Shown one piece after another: positions 8,957 through 16,558 of a DNA stretch of 64,000 nt. The notes under the pieces were generated by a model, which searched no databases, was not told the origin of the DNA, and saw only the letters and a list, made by a program, of their open reading frames with translations. The position numbers were made by a program, and so were the translations under genes. Each line of letters starts with the position of its first letter. Position 1 is the stretch's first letter. This DNA comes from Paenibacillus aurantius (GTDB taxonomy: Bacteria; Bacillota; Bacilli; Paenibacillales; NBRC-103111), in NCBI RefSeq assembly GCF_032268605.1, contig NZ_CP130318.1, forward strand, positions 6,092,501 to 6,156,500, in the 5' to 3' direction.

Positions 8957-8986
8957 CATTTCTTTATGAAACCTTTCATTTCTTTA
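8957..8986. promoter_or_regulatory. Tandem AraC-type operator between nanA and its regulator
   Basis: CATTTCTTTA occurs at 8957-8966 and again at 8977-8986, exactly 20 bp apart (two helical turns); further matching bases flank both copies. Two same-face direct half-sites are the usual target of AraC/XylS dimers. The repeats lie just upstream of the nanA -35 and overlap the weak -35 region of the divergent regulator gene (TATAAT at 9002-9007). This suggests activation of nanA and autoregulation. Confidence 0.6.
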
Positions 8987-9035
8987 CCAAATCGGCCCGT
9001 GTATAATGTAGCTTACCAGGAAAGGGGGGCGCCGG

Positions 9036-9923
9036 ATGTACCCGCAGTACCTGTTTGAGTATCCCAACCTAGACTCGGATTTTCCCTTCTTCATGAAGAA
9101 AAAGAGGTACACTTCCGTGCCCTCCCATCGTCATGATTTTATTGAGTTTTCCTTGGTCTTGGAAGGACAGGGCAAGGAGTGGATTAACGGAGCCTCTCAC
9201 GAGATGGCGCCCGGCACCCTGGTGCTCCTGCTTCCCTATCAGATCCACGAATACCGGTCTGCCGGTGACGATAAGCTTCAGATGTACGTGTGCAATTTCG
9301 ATATGACCCTGCTCACGGCGGGGCCGGAATCGGCCTGGGGTCTTCATGAGCTGCTGCTGGGACGGGACCCTGCCCAGCCTTCCTATATCGGACTGCCGGA
9401 GGAAGCCCTCCGGGAAACCGTTCGGCTCTGGGACAAGCTTTACGACGAGTACAACGCTTCCCGCGCCTGGAAGCCCATCATGATCCGGGCCTACCTCATG
9501 GAAGCGCTGGCCCAATTCGTCCGTCAAGGGGAGCGGCCTCCCGTCCCCCGCCCCTCCCGTCAGGAAGATCCGCGGCCTTCAGCCAAGAATATCTGGCCTG
9601 TCGTTCAATATGTCTACGAGCATTTCCTCGAGCCTCTTACCCTCACCTCGTTGTCCGAACGGTTTCATCTCCACCCGACTCAAGTAAGCAAGCAGTTTGG
9701 CGCGGCGTTCGGGATGCATTTTGTCGATTTTCTTCATGAGCTGAGGATTCGCCATGCCTGCTCCCTGCTCCTCTCTACCACGCTTCCTATCTCTCAGATT
9801 GCTTTCGAATCCGGTTTCTCGTCTTATCCGACCTTTTCCCGCGTGTTTCTCCGCATCAAAGGGACCACGCCGCGCCTGTACCGGGAGAAGCAGGGACGGG
9901 ACAGAACGGGAGCCGGGTTATAA
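9036..9923 (+). CDS. AraC-family regulator with N-terminal cupin, divergent from nanA
   Basis: 295 residues. The first ~160 form a cupin-type sensor (HRHDFIEFSLVLEGQG ... LLLPYQIHEYRS), the ligand-binding half of AraC-type regulators. The last ~100 residues hold the two helix-turn-helix motifs (LTLTSLSERFHLHPTQVSKQF and IAFESGFSSYPTFSRVF, then TTPRLYR). The start has AAAGGGGGG upstream and a perfect TATAAT at 9002-9007. By divergence from nanA and the direct repeats in the shared spacer, it is the likely sialic-acid-responsive activator of nanA. The inducer is not evident from sequence. Confidence 0.92.
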   Translation: MYPQYLFEYPNLDSDFPFFMKKKRYTSVPSHRHDFIEFSLVLEGQGKEWINGASHEMAPGTLVLLLPYQIHEYRSAGDDKLQMYVCNFDMTLLTAGPESAWGLHELLLGRDPAQPSYIGLPEEALRETVRLWDKLYDEYNASRAWKPIMIRAYLMEALAQFVRQGERPPVPRPSRQEDPRPSAKNIWPVVQYVYEHFLEPLTLTSLSERFHLHPTQVSKQFGAAFGMHFVDFLHELRIRHACSLLLSTTLPISQIAFESGFSSYPTFSRVFLRIKGTTPRLYREKQGRDRTGAGL

Positions 9924-10067
9924 TATCATCTCGTTGATCTTCACACAGAACGGCCAGCATCGCCAGGTACCCTTTTATTGTCATGATCCGCCTACTACGA
10001 TAAATCCAAATATTCCCATTACTTTAGAAAACACCCCAACTCGGCAAAAGAGTACCGATACGCCATG

Positions 10068-10109
10068 AAAAAAGGAAGCCTTCCTCGTTCGAGGATGGCT
10101 TCCTTTTTA
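10068..10109. terminator. Bidirectional terminator between AraC gene and MMPL gene
   Basis: AAAGGAAGCC and GGCTTCCTTT enclose an inner stem TTCCTCG/CGAGGA. A-tracts and T-tracts flank both sides, so it can stop the rightward AraC transcript and the leftward MMPL transcript. The remainder of 9924-10175 shows no gene. Confidence 0.75.
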
Positions 10110-10175
10110 AAGTTGCGCAACGCGGAGGTTCCCCAGCCGGCTTCGCTGCCGGCGGGGCTAAGCGCCCCCGACGCT

Positions 10176-12416
10176 TTACGCCAAGCCCTTATGGGCGCTG
10201 GCCGGCTCGCCGCTGTCCGGGGCAGCCACCTTGCCCGGCCAGAAGGCCGCGCGGCCGAGCAGCACGGTAATGGCCGGCACCAGGTACGGCCGCACGATGA
10301 AGGTGTCGAGGATGACGCCGAGGGCCGTAATCAGGCCGAACTGCACCAGCACCTGGATCGGCAGCGTCGCCAGCACGGCGAACGTTCCCGCCAGAATGAG
10401 CCCCGCCGAGGTGATGACGGCGCTCGTCTGGCCGACGCCTTCCCGGATGGCCTGGCGCAGCGGCATCACCTTGCTCTTCTGCCAGATGCTCGAGATCATA
10501 AAGATGTTATAGTCTTCCCCCAGGGCGACCAGGAAGACGAAGGCATAGAGTGGAATCGAGCCTTGGATGGCCTCTGCTCCCATGCCGTAATGCAGAATGA
10601 GCCAGCCGAGCCCGAGGGCCGAGAAGTACGAAAGGATGACGGTCAGCACCAGATACAGTGTGGCGACCACGGAACGCAGATACACCAGCAGAAGCAGGGT
10701 GATCAGGCCGATGACGATCGGAATGATCAGCTTGGTATCGCGGGCGTTAACCACCTGGGTATCGTGCTGGGTAGCCGTTTGGCCACCGATCCACACGTGA
10801 TCTTCGGCGGACAAGCCGGCCGCCTTCACCGAATCCTCTACGACGCGGCGGATGTCCGGGATTTTGTCCATCGCTTCGTTGGAATACGGATTCAGGTTAA
10901 ACTGCAGGTCGTAAGCAACAATCTGCGGATTCTGCTGACCAGGCACCGGTTTACCCACCTGGCTTACATAAGGCAGCTCCGCCAGACGGTCCCCGACCGG
11001 GAGAGTCTTCCCTTCCGTGTTCACGATAACCTTGACCGGAGCCAGCTCGCCCGGAGAGAATTTCTCTCCGATCGCCGCGAACCCTTCCCGGGAAGGCATA
11101 TCTTCCGGGAAAGAGGAAAGAATGTCGTAAGTCAGCTTGATCTGGGTCGAGAAAGCCGCGAAGCCCCCCAGGAGAATAAGGGTCACCGCCACGATCCATT
11201 TCGGACGGCGCACAACGAAGCTTCCGAGCTTCTTGCCGAACCGGTCCGTCTCCTTCGGCTTCGGAACCGGCTTGCCTTTCTTCTCGGCCCGTTCCTTGAG
11301 CATCTCCGGCGTACGCGGAATGAACGGGAAGAACGAAGCCCGGCCGATAATGGCCAGCAGCGCCGGAACGAGGGTCAGCGAGGCGAGACCCATGATGAGA
11401 ATCGAGATGCTGAACGGAATGGCGAACCGGTGGTTCGAGCCGTATTCCGCGACGAGCAGTGCGAGCAGGGACAGCACGACCGTAAACCCGCTCATCGCGA
11501 TAGCCCCGGTGGAATCCTGGATGGAACGGAACAAGGCCCTTCCCTTATCCTTCTCCTCGGTCAGGATTTGCCGGAAGCGGGCGATCAGGAAGAGGCAGTA
11601 ATCCGTCCCCGCCCCGAACAGGAGCACCGTCATGATCGAAATTCCCTGGGCATCGACGGTAATCCAGCCTTTTTCCCCGAGAATGCCCAGAATCGGGCTG
11701 ATTACCCCGTAAGCGAAGCCCACGGCAACTAGCGGTATAAGCGCGAGAATCGGCGAGCGGTAGATGAGCAGCAGGAACACGAGCACAAGCGCGACCGTGG
11801 CCATCAGCAGCTTAAAGTCCGCACTGGCAAAAAGCCCCGTAGCGTCGATCTGGATGCCGACCGGCCCGGTTACCCGGGCGCTGAGCTCCTTCGACTTCTG
11901 GTCCGCCTTAAACGGATCTCCTCCCGTTTCCTCCTTGGCCTTCTCCATAAATAGGTTGATGCTTTCCTTCAGCCGCTCGGCATCGGCTTCCTTGCTGAAC
12001 GTGACCGGAAGCACGAGCGTACTGCCGTCCTTGGACGCCTGGCTCTTCAGAACGGGAGGCGGCAGCTTGTAGAACGGCGCCACGGCCGTCTGATCCGGCA
12101 GCGGCTGCTTATCCAGCGTCTCGGTGAGCTTGCGGATGTGCTCAAGATCGGCATCGGTCAAGCCTCCCTCCCGCTGCCAGACGATCAGCGCCGGTGCCCC
12201 GGCGGAGCTTGCAAACTGCTCCTGCGTCACCTGCTCGGCTTGAACCGACGGCCGGTCCGCGGTCAAGTTAGCCGCCGCGTTGTTCTCCACACTGTTGACC
12301 GACGGCCAGACCATGGTCAGAATCACGGTTACGGCAATCCAGACCAGAAGCGTTACCCACTTGCTGCGGCGGCCGGCTACCCAGCCGCCAAAACGGTACA
12401 GCGATGATTCCTTCAT
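10176..12416 (-). CDS. MMPL/RND-family membrane exporter
   Basis: 746 residues from the ATG at 12416, which has TAGGAGGAT upstream (an in-frame ATG at 12479 lacks a site). Two repeats each carry one N-terminal helix, a large extracytoplasmic domain and five further helices, the MMPL layout of about 11-12 helices. The proton-relay region is visible in each half (GAGTDYCLFLIARF and VALGEDYNIFMISS). Likely role: proton-driven export of a lipid or hydrophobic drug. It is divergent from the TetR regulator at 12600 across a spacer holding two related palindromic boxes, the standard arrangement of a repressor-controlled exporter. The exported compound is unknown. Confidence 0.92.
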   Translation of the reverse strand: MKESSLYRFGGWVAGRRSKWVTLLVWIAVTVILTMVWPSVNSVENNAAANLTADRPSVQAEQVTQEQFASSAGAPALIVWQREGGLTDADLEHIRKLTETLDKQPLPDQTAVAPFYKLPPPVLKSQASKDGSTLVLPVTFSKEADAERLKESINLFMEKAKEETGGDPFKADQKSKELSARVTGPVGIQIDATGLFASADFKLLMATVALVLVFLLLIYRSPILALIPLVAVGFAYGVISPILGILGEKGWITVDAQGISIMTVLLFGAGTDYCLFLIARFRQILTEEKDKGRALFRSIQDSTGAIAMSGFTVVLSLLALLVAEYGSNHRFAIPFSISILIMGLASLTLVPALLAIIGRASFFPFIPRTPEMLKERAEKKGKPVPKPKETDRFGKKLGSFVVRRPKWIVAVTLILLGGFAAFSTQIKLTYDILSSFPEDMPSREGFAAIGEKFSPGELAPVKVIVNTEGKTLPVGDRLAELPYVSQVGKPVPGQQNPQIVAYDLQFNLNPYSNEAMDKIPDIRRVVEDSVKAAGLSAEDHVWIGGQTATQHDTQVVNARDTKLIIPIVIGLITLLLLVYLRSVVATLYLVLTVILSYFSALGLGWLILHYGMGAEAIQGSIPLYAFVFLVALGEDYNIFMISSIWQKSKVMPLRQAIREGVGQTSAVITSAGLILAGTFAVLATLPIQVLVQFGLITALGVILDTFIVRPYLVPAITVLLGRAAFWPGKVAAPDSGEPASAHKGLA

Positions 12417-12441
12417 GAGGATCCTCCTAACGGTAAATAAT

Positions 12442-12504
12442 TTAGTGCTAATCCTTATTTCTTTCGTATTCCATGGCAATGGATTTATAATAACGGTAGA
12501 GCTA
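12442..12504. promoter_or_regulatory. Probable TetR operator pair in the MMPL-tetR spacer
   Basis: TTAGTGCTAA (12442-12451) and TAGAGCTA (12497-12504) are short dyads. They sit inside longer A+T-rich arms that are imperfect inverted copies of one another, one near each divergent start. Binding by the adjacent TetR protein is inferred. Confidence 0.4.
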
Positions 12505-12599
12505 AATTTATTATATACCCCAGAGTTAATTTTGCAATGTATTTTTTATACAAACCTTTTACAAGTTATGTACAGCATTCGAAAAAGGAGACCCGGCTC

Positions 12600-13226
12600 A
12601 TGAAACCAAGCGGAAAACGCTCACCCGGCCGTCCCAAGGCTACCGGACAGGAGGACGCCACCGTCAAGGAGCTGATCCTCCAAACGGCCTCTACTCTATT
12701 CATGGAACACGGCTACGATAATGTCTCCTTGGAGCAAATTGCGAACCAATGCGGCGTGACCAAAGCTTCCGTCTATTACTACTACACGAACAAACCGACC
12801 CTGTTTACGACTTCGGTCGTTCAAATGATGGCGAATATCCGCCGGTACACCCTTCTGATCCTGCAGCAGGAAGGAAGTTTGAAGGAACGCCTGCAGCGGA
12901 TCGCCTCGGCGTATTTGAGGCAGTCTCATGTGGAATTCGACACGCTGATGCGCGAAGCGGGGACTTCCCTCAGCCAGGAGCAGCTGAAGGAGATGCGGGA
13001 GGCGGAGAATGCGGTCCACCGCGAGATGGCGGCGGAATTCGCCAAAGCGATGGAACAGGGTGAGATCCGGAAGGCGAATCCTTTGCTCGCCGCGCATGCT
13101 TTTGCCTCTTTGATGATGCTCGGCAACCGGGTGGAGGCCGGCGATCTGTTTCTGGCCAAGGACAAAGCCGCCGAGGACATCGTGGATTTGTTTTGGAATG
13201 GGGTCATTTCCCCCCATAATGGGTAA
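12600..13226 (+). CDS. TetR-family repressor, divergent from MMPL exporter
   Basis: 208 residues from the ATG at 12600, which has AAAAGGAG nine bases upstream; the longer frame from 12537 lacks a site. After a basic tail (KRSPGRPKATG) comes the TetR helix-turn-helix (ILQTASTLFMEHGYDNVSLEQIANQCGVTKASVYYYYTNK) at about residues 20-65. The C-terminal ~140 residues are the helical ligand-binding and dimerisation domain. It probably represses the exporter gene at 12416 and itself, with release by the exported compound. Confidence 0.92.
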   Translation: MKPSGKRSPGRPKATGQEDATVKELILQTASTLFMEHGYDNVSLEQIANQCGVTKASVYYYYTNKPTLFTTSVVQMMANIRRYTLLILQQEGSLKERLQRIASAYLRQSHVEFDTLMREAGTSLSQEQLKEMREAENAVHREMAAEFAKAMEQGEIRKANPLLAAHAFASLMMLGNRVEAGDLFLAKDKAAEDIVDLFWNGVISPHNG

Positions 13227-13290
13227 TAGGATAAGTTAGAATACCCTACCTGACTAGCTCGAAAGCTTCAGACTGAGGAGGCGATGGGGC

Positions 13291-13752
13291 TTGACCCCTT
13301 TTAACCCAGACCGGCTGATCGTGGAATTTCGTCCCGGGATGTACCCCACCCAGCCGCAAATGAACCGGAAATATACCCTTACCCATTCCGATGAAACCGG
13401 GGAGCTCTTCCTTACGCTCGGCCCGGAGTATGCTTTTGATAAAATCACCGGAAAGCGCGACGAGGTGCTGGCGGAATGGCGCTATGCCGGCGGCCTCTAC
13501 CGCTTCGAGGTGTATGTTTATTTGGGCGGGCCGGATAACCCCGCTCTTGCCAAGAAGCGCTATGAAATCTTCAAGCGGGAGCTTCCGCTCGCCCTCGAGG
13601 CCATCCGGTACGGCGACCGCATCTTCTTCGAAGCCCATCCGGCCCTGGACAATACGGAAGTCATGGTTCACTTCCAGGCGGACCCTCCGCTTGCCGGAAG
13701 AACGGAGTCCTTCGGACCGGTCAAGCGCTTCAAAACCCCCGTCACCAGCTAG
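13291..13752 (+). CDS. Staygreen-family protein
   Basis: 153 residues starting at a TTG, with GAGGAGG about ten bases upstream; the nearby ATG at 13284 is out of frame. The sequence has the staygreen signature: FNPDRLIVEF near the start, then YTLTHSDETGELFLT, a conserved AYDKI, and RDEVLAEW. Plant SGR proteins remove magnesium from chlorophyll a; bacterial relatives of unknown natural role occur in bacilli. There is no signal peptide or membrane helix, so it is cytosolic. It is separated from the tetR gene by 64 bases and followed by a strong terminator, so it may be cotranscribed with tetR. The in vivo substrate is unknown. Confidence 0.82.
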   Translation: MTPFNPDRLIVEFRPGMYPTQPQMNRKYTLTHSDETGELFLTLGPEYAFDKITGKRDEVLAEWRYAGGLYRFEVYVYLGGPDNPALAKKRYEIFKRELPLALEAIRYGDRIFFEAHPALDNTEVMVHFQADPPLAGRTESFGPVKRFKTPVTS

Positions 13753-13807
13753 TGCCTTAACCGGTAACTTTGTTGGCGGAGGAGACGAGTCTTATAACGA
13801 TTAAACG

Positions 13808-13841
13808 GCAAAAGGCCGGGGAACCTTCCCCGGCCTTTTCT
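13808..13841 (+). terminator. Terminator after staygreen gene
   Basis: GGCCGGGGAA and TTCCCCGGCC form a ten-base perfect stem around a two-base loop, followed by TTTT. The A-run on the left gives some activity in the other direction as well. Confidence 0.85.
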
Positions 13842-13954
13842 CGTTCCTGCGCTTCCCACTTTATAGCGGAAAGGACCTTCCCTTTTGCCCGAAAATTTGG
13901 TAATCTGAACAGGAACATTTGTTCCTTATCGTGCAGCTGAAGAGAGGTGCTGAA

Positions 13955-14758
13955 ATGGTCACCGAACGATATTCCGAAATAGACGAGGTTATCGCCTATA
14001 TCCATCAGAACATCTACGAACCGCTTCCGCTTTCCCGGCTCGCCGCCTATGCCGCCTACAGTCCCTATCATTTCACGCGTATATTCAAGGAGAGGACGGG
14101 CCTTCCTCCCTTATATTATGTCTCCGCCCTTAGGCTGCAGAAGGCCAAGGATTTGCTGCTCCGCACTCATCTAAGCATACGGGACGTCGGACTCGAGATC
14201 GGACAGCAGAGCCTCGGGACGTTCACGACCCGTTTTACCGAGCGGGTCGGCATGACCCCCTCGGACTTCCGCCACTCCCGGCATCGAGCGGAGAACTCGT
14301 TCCAGTCCCTGCGCGAGCTTCGGGATTGGGGGCCGGATGGCTCCCTCGTCTCCCCTTCCTACGCCCGGATTACCGGGACCGTCTGGTCCGAGGCGCCCTT
14401 CAGCGGCATCGTCCTGATCGGCTTGTTCGCGAAGCCGATCCCGGAAGGGCTTCCCCTGTACGGGACGCTGATCTCATCCGCCCGGCGGGAGTTTTGCCTG
14501 CCGAACGTCCGGCCCGGCACCTATTACCTGATGGCTACCTCCGTCTCCTGGGGAATGCAGGCGATGGATTTCCTGCTGCCGCACAACACGCTTCGCACCC
14601 GGTCCAAGGAACCGCTTGTCGTCCAGCCCCCGATCCCGGTTCCCTACCAGGAGGTTAAGCTGTACCCGCCGCGGCCCGACGATCCTCCTATTCTCATCTC
14701 GCTGCCCGTGCTCATGGACCGCTTCCTCCGGCAGACCGCCTACGAAGGCTCCCCGTAG
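13955..14758 (+). CDS. AraC-family regulator with N-terminal HTH and beta-rich C-terminal domain
   Basis: 267 residues; the ATG at 13955 is chosen because AGAGAGG precedes it by seven bases. The two helix-turn-helix motifs are at the N-terminus (about residues 8-105: LPLSRLAAYAAYSPYHFTRIFKERTG ... GLEIGQQSLGTFTTRFTERVGMTPSDFR). This reverses the usual AraC order. The C-terminal ~150 residues contain alternating hydrophobic strands (GTVWSEAPFSGIVLIGLF, PNVRPGTYYLMATSVSW), perhaps a beta-sandwich sensor or scaffold; I do not recognise it. It stands alone between a terminator and a convergent gene, so its target is not evident. Confidence 0.85.
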   Translation: MVTERYSEIDEVIAYIHQNIYEPLPLSRLAAYAAYSPYHFTRIFKERTGLPPLYYVSALRLQKAKDLLLRTHLSIRDVGLEIGQQSLGTFTTRFTERVGMTPSDFRHSRHRAENSFQSLRELRDWGPDGSLVSPSYARITGTVWSEAPFSGIVLIGLFAKPIPEGLPLYGTLISSARREFCLPNVRPGTYYLMATSVSWGMQAMDFLLPHNTLRTRSKEPLVVQPPIPVPYQEVKLYPPRPDDPPILISLPVLMDRFLRQTAYEGSP

Positions 14759-14824
14759 TACCCAGGCTGGCGTTGCAATGACACCAGCCTGCAGGCACGG
14801 GCATGTCCAGAGCTTTTGGCACCG

Positions 14825-15280
14825 TTAGAACGGCTTTAGGACCATCAGAACGATGACGGCCAGGATGATCGCCAGTACCGCCTTCTCGAGCGGCAGAATG
14901 GCTTTCATGGCTTGGCTGTACCCGGCTGGAATTTGTTCGCCTTGGCTCGACAACACCAATTCGGTGGCTTTTTTCATCCTCGGTCCGAGAAATCCGATCA
15001 GAAGGACGACCATGACGATCAACAAAACGATGGAGACGTTCAGCCACAGGAGGGAGAGACCCGTTTTCCCCAGGATCATTACCATAATCCCTGTAACAAC
15101 GAGCACGACTCCCCCAATAGTAGGAAAGGGATCGAGCTTGTGAATCAATCCAAGGGCGAAGCGGAGCTGGCTGCCGGTTGTGGCGGATTTCCTAATGAGG
15201 GGAAAGGCGAAGAGGCTCCCCATCCCTACAACGGCGGCTATTACGTGCAGGACGACGAACCATCCGTATAAACTATTCAT
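14825..15280 (-). CDS. DUF2269-like four-helix membrane protein
   Basis: 151 residues with four hydrophobic segments (about 5-27, 50-70, 78-98, 128-148). The opening LYGWFVVLHVIAAVVGMGSLFAFP with a conserved His in helix 1 resembles DUF2269 integral membrane proteins. It overlaps the upstream oxidoreductase gene by ATGA, so the two are translationally coupled. It may be part of a redox-linked or stress-induced pair controlled by the HxlR regulator at 16158. Biochemical function is unknown. Confidence 0.75.
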   Translation of the reverse strand: MNSLYGWFVVLHVIAAVVGMGSLFAFPLIRKSATTGSQLRFALGLIHKLDPFPTIGGVVLVVTGIMVMILGKTGLSLLWLNVSIVLLIVMVVLLIGFLGPRMKKATELVLSSQGEQIPAGYSQAMKAILPLEKAVLAIILAVIVLMVLKPF

Positions 15281-16026
15281 CTCCCAACCTCTGCTTGATT
15301 CGAGACTACCTCTCCGTTCCGGTAAGCCACGCCTACTCTTCTGCCCTTAAACGGCCCCGACAACTCCAGGTGGCTCAGCATGACTTCCGCTGCATCTTCA
15401 TAAGCCACATCCAGTTCGGATAGCCGGCTGAACAGGAGACCGGATAGCTCAGCCTCGGACAGCTCCTGCGTCGATTCGGGGAACGCGATTGGCAATAGAT
15501 CGGCTGAAACGTGTACAAAGCCAGGCCTCTCCTCTTCGGTGCCGTCCACCATCGTTCCCGGACACAGGAAGGACCAATCCAGCTTCGTGCGGCGCAGCCG
15601 GTCCCAATTCTCGTTATGGTAGCGGAACATGGGCGGGATGCCGGGCAGATCGTTTCCTATTTTGGAGGTATGGGGAATCTCCAGCAGTCCCGCCCCTCCC
15701 ATAACCCATACCCGCCCGGCAAACTGAGGGTGATCTTCGCATGAGGTCACGATGTTGTCCACAATCCGGATGAACTCTTCGCCGTTAGCAACGCTGCCCG
15801 CTGCGATAATGGCGGCATCCTGATGGCTAAGCGCTTGATAAACGCTCTGCGGATCCAGGATGTTCTCCGCCACAATGTTCACTTGCCCCGCGATCGGTTC
15901 GCCCTGCTGCTCCATCAGTTTTTCGGGATTGCGCACAAAGGCGGTCACGTCATGCCCCGTTCTCACGGCGGACGCCAGCACACGTCTTCCCATATTTCCC
16001 GTAGCGCCGAATACAATGATTTTCAT
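15277..16026 (-). CDS. NAD(P)H-binding NmrA-like oxidoreductase
   Basis: 249 residues of Rossmann fold. It starts MKIIVFGATGNMGRR, the GxxGxxG dinucleotide-binding motif, followed by TAFVRNPEKL, typical of NmrA/YwnB-like atypical SDR proteins. No classical YxxxK catalytic pair is apparent, as in many atypical members. GTAGGAG lies nine bases before the ATG. The gene is divergent from the HxlR-type regulator and its stop overlaps the start of the DUF2269 gene. HxlR-controlled reductases often respond to electrophiles or quinones; such a role is inferred only. Confidence 0.88.
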   Translation of the reverse strand: MKIIVFGATGNMGRRVLASAVRTGHDVTAFVRNPEKLMEQQGEPIAGQVNIVAENILDPQSVYQALSHQDAAIIAAGSVANGEEFIRIVDNIVTSCEDHPQFAGRVWVMGGAGLLEIPHTSKIGNDLPGIPPMFRYHNENWDRLRRTKLDWSFLCPGTMVDGTEEERPGFVHVSADLLPIAFPESTQELSEAELSGLLFSRLSELDVAYEDAAEVMLSHLELSGPFKGRRVGVAYRNGEVVSNQAEVGR

Positions 16027-16121
16027 GGTTAGTTCTCCTACTTTCTGTTGTCAGGATTTGGATTGACTTCAGAATATCACGGCTCTACAATCAGGGTAAG
16101 AACCGACTTTAAAGTAGGATA

Positions 16122-16137
16122 CTTACTTATTAGTAAG
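16122..16137. promoter_or_regulatory. Palindromic operator in the NmrA-HxlR divergent spacer
   Basis: CTTACTTATTAGTAAG has perfect six-base arms around TATT, in the 131-base spacer between divergent starts at 16026 and 16158. Its position next to an HxlR gene suggests an HxlR-dimer operator for both directions. Confidence 0.6.
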
Positions 16138-16157
16138 CAAGACGGAGGAGGACTCCC

Positions 16158-16523
16158 ATGAATGCCGATAAGGAGCTTACGGAAGAAAGAAGATGCCCGA
16201 TCGAAACGGTCATTCACGTATTAGGCGGCAAGTGGAAGCCCACCATTCTTTGGCTTTTGCTGGATTCTGTCAAACGATTCAGCGAGTTAGAGAAGCGAAT
16301 CCCCGGCATTACCCAGAAGATGCTGACGCAGCATTTACGGGAGCTGGAGAGTGACCGGCTCATTACCCGTACCATCTACCCTTCGGTCCCGCCTAAAGTC
16401 GAATATGCTCTAAGCGAGTATGGCGAAACCTTGATTCCCGTTCTGCAAACGATGTGCGACTGGGGAGAAAATCATAAACGGCCGGCTGCCAAGCACCAAG
16501 TCCAGCCGGCGGCGAATCAATAA
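16158..16523 (+). CDS. HxlR-family winged-helix regulator
   Basis: 121 residues. The HxlR signature is complete: CPIETVIHVLGGKWKPTILW, then RFSELEKRIPGITQKMLTQHLRELESDRLI as the DNA-recognition region, and VEYALSEYG in the wing. Cys14, just before the domain, matches the conserved redox Cys of YodB/HypR-type regulators, so thiol-based sensing is possible. GGAGGAGGA precedes the ATG. It is divergent from the NmrA-like/DUF2269 pair, which it probably controls through the palindrome at 16122-16137. Confidence 0.93.
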   Translation: MNADKELTEERRCPIETVIHVLGGKWKPTILWLLLDSVKRFSELEKRIPGITQKMLTQHLRELESDRLITRTIYPSVPPKVEYALSEYGETLIPVLQTMCDWGENHKRPAAKHQVQPAANQ

Positions 16524-16528
16524 ACGCA

Positions 16529-16558
16529 AAGAAACGGACCGGGTCTGGTCCGTTTCTT
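16529..16558. terminator. Bidirectional terminator between hxlR and response regulator
   Basis: AAGAAACGGACC and GGTCCGTTTCTT form a perfect 12-base stem with a six-base loop, between two convergent genes. It touches the stop codon of the leftward gene. Confidence 0.85.
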
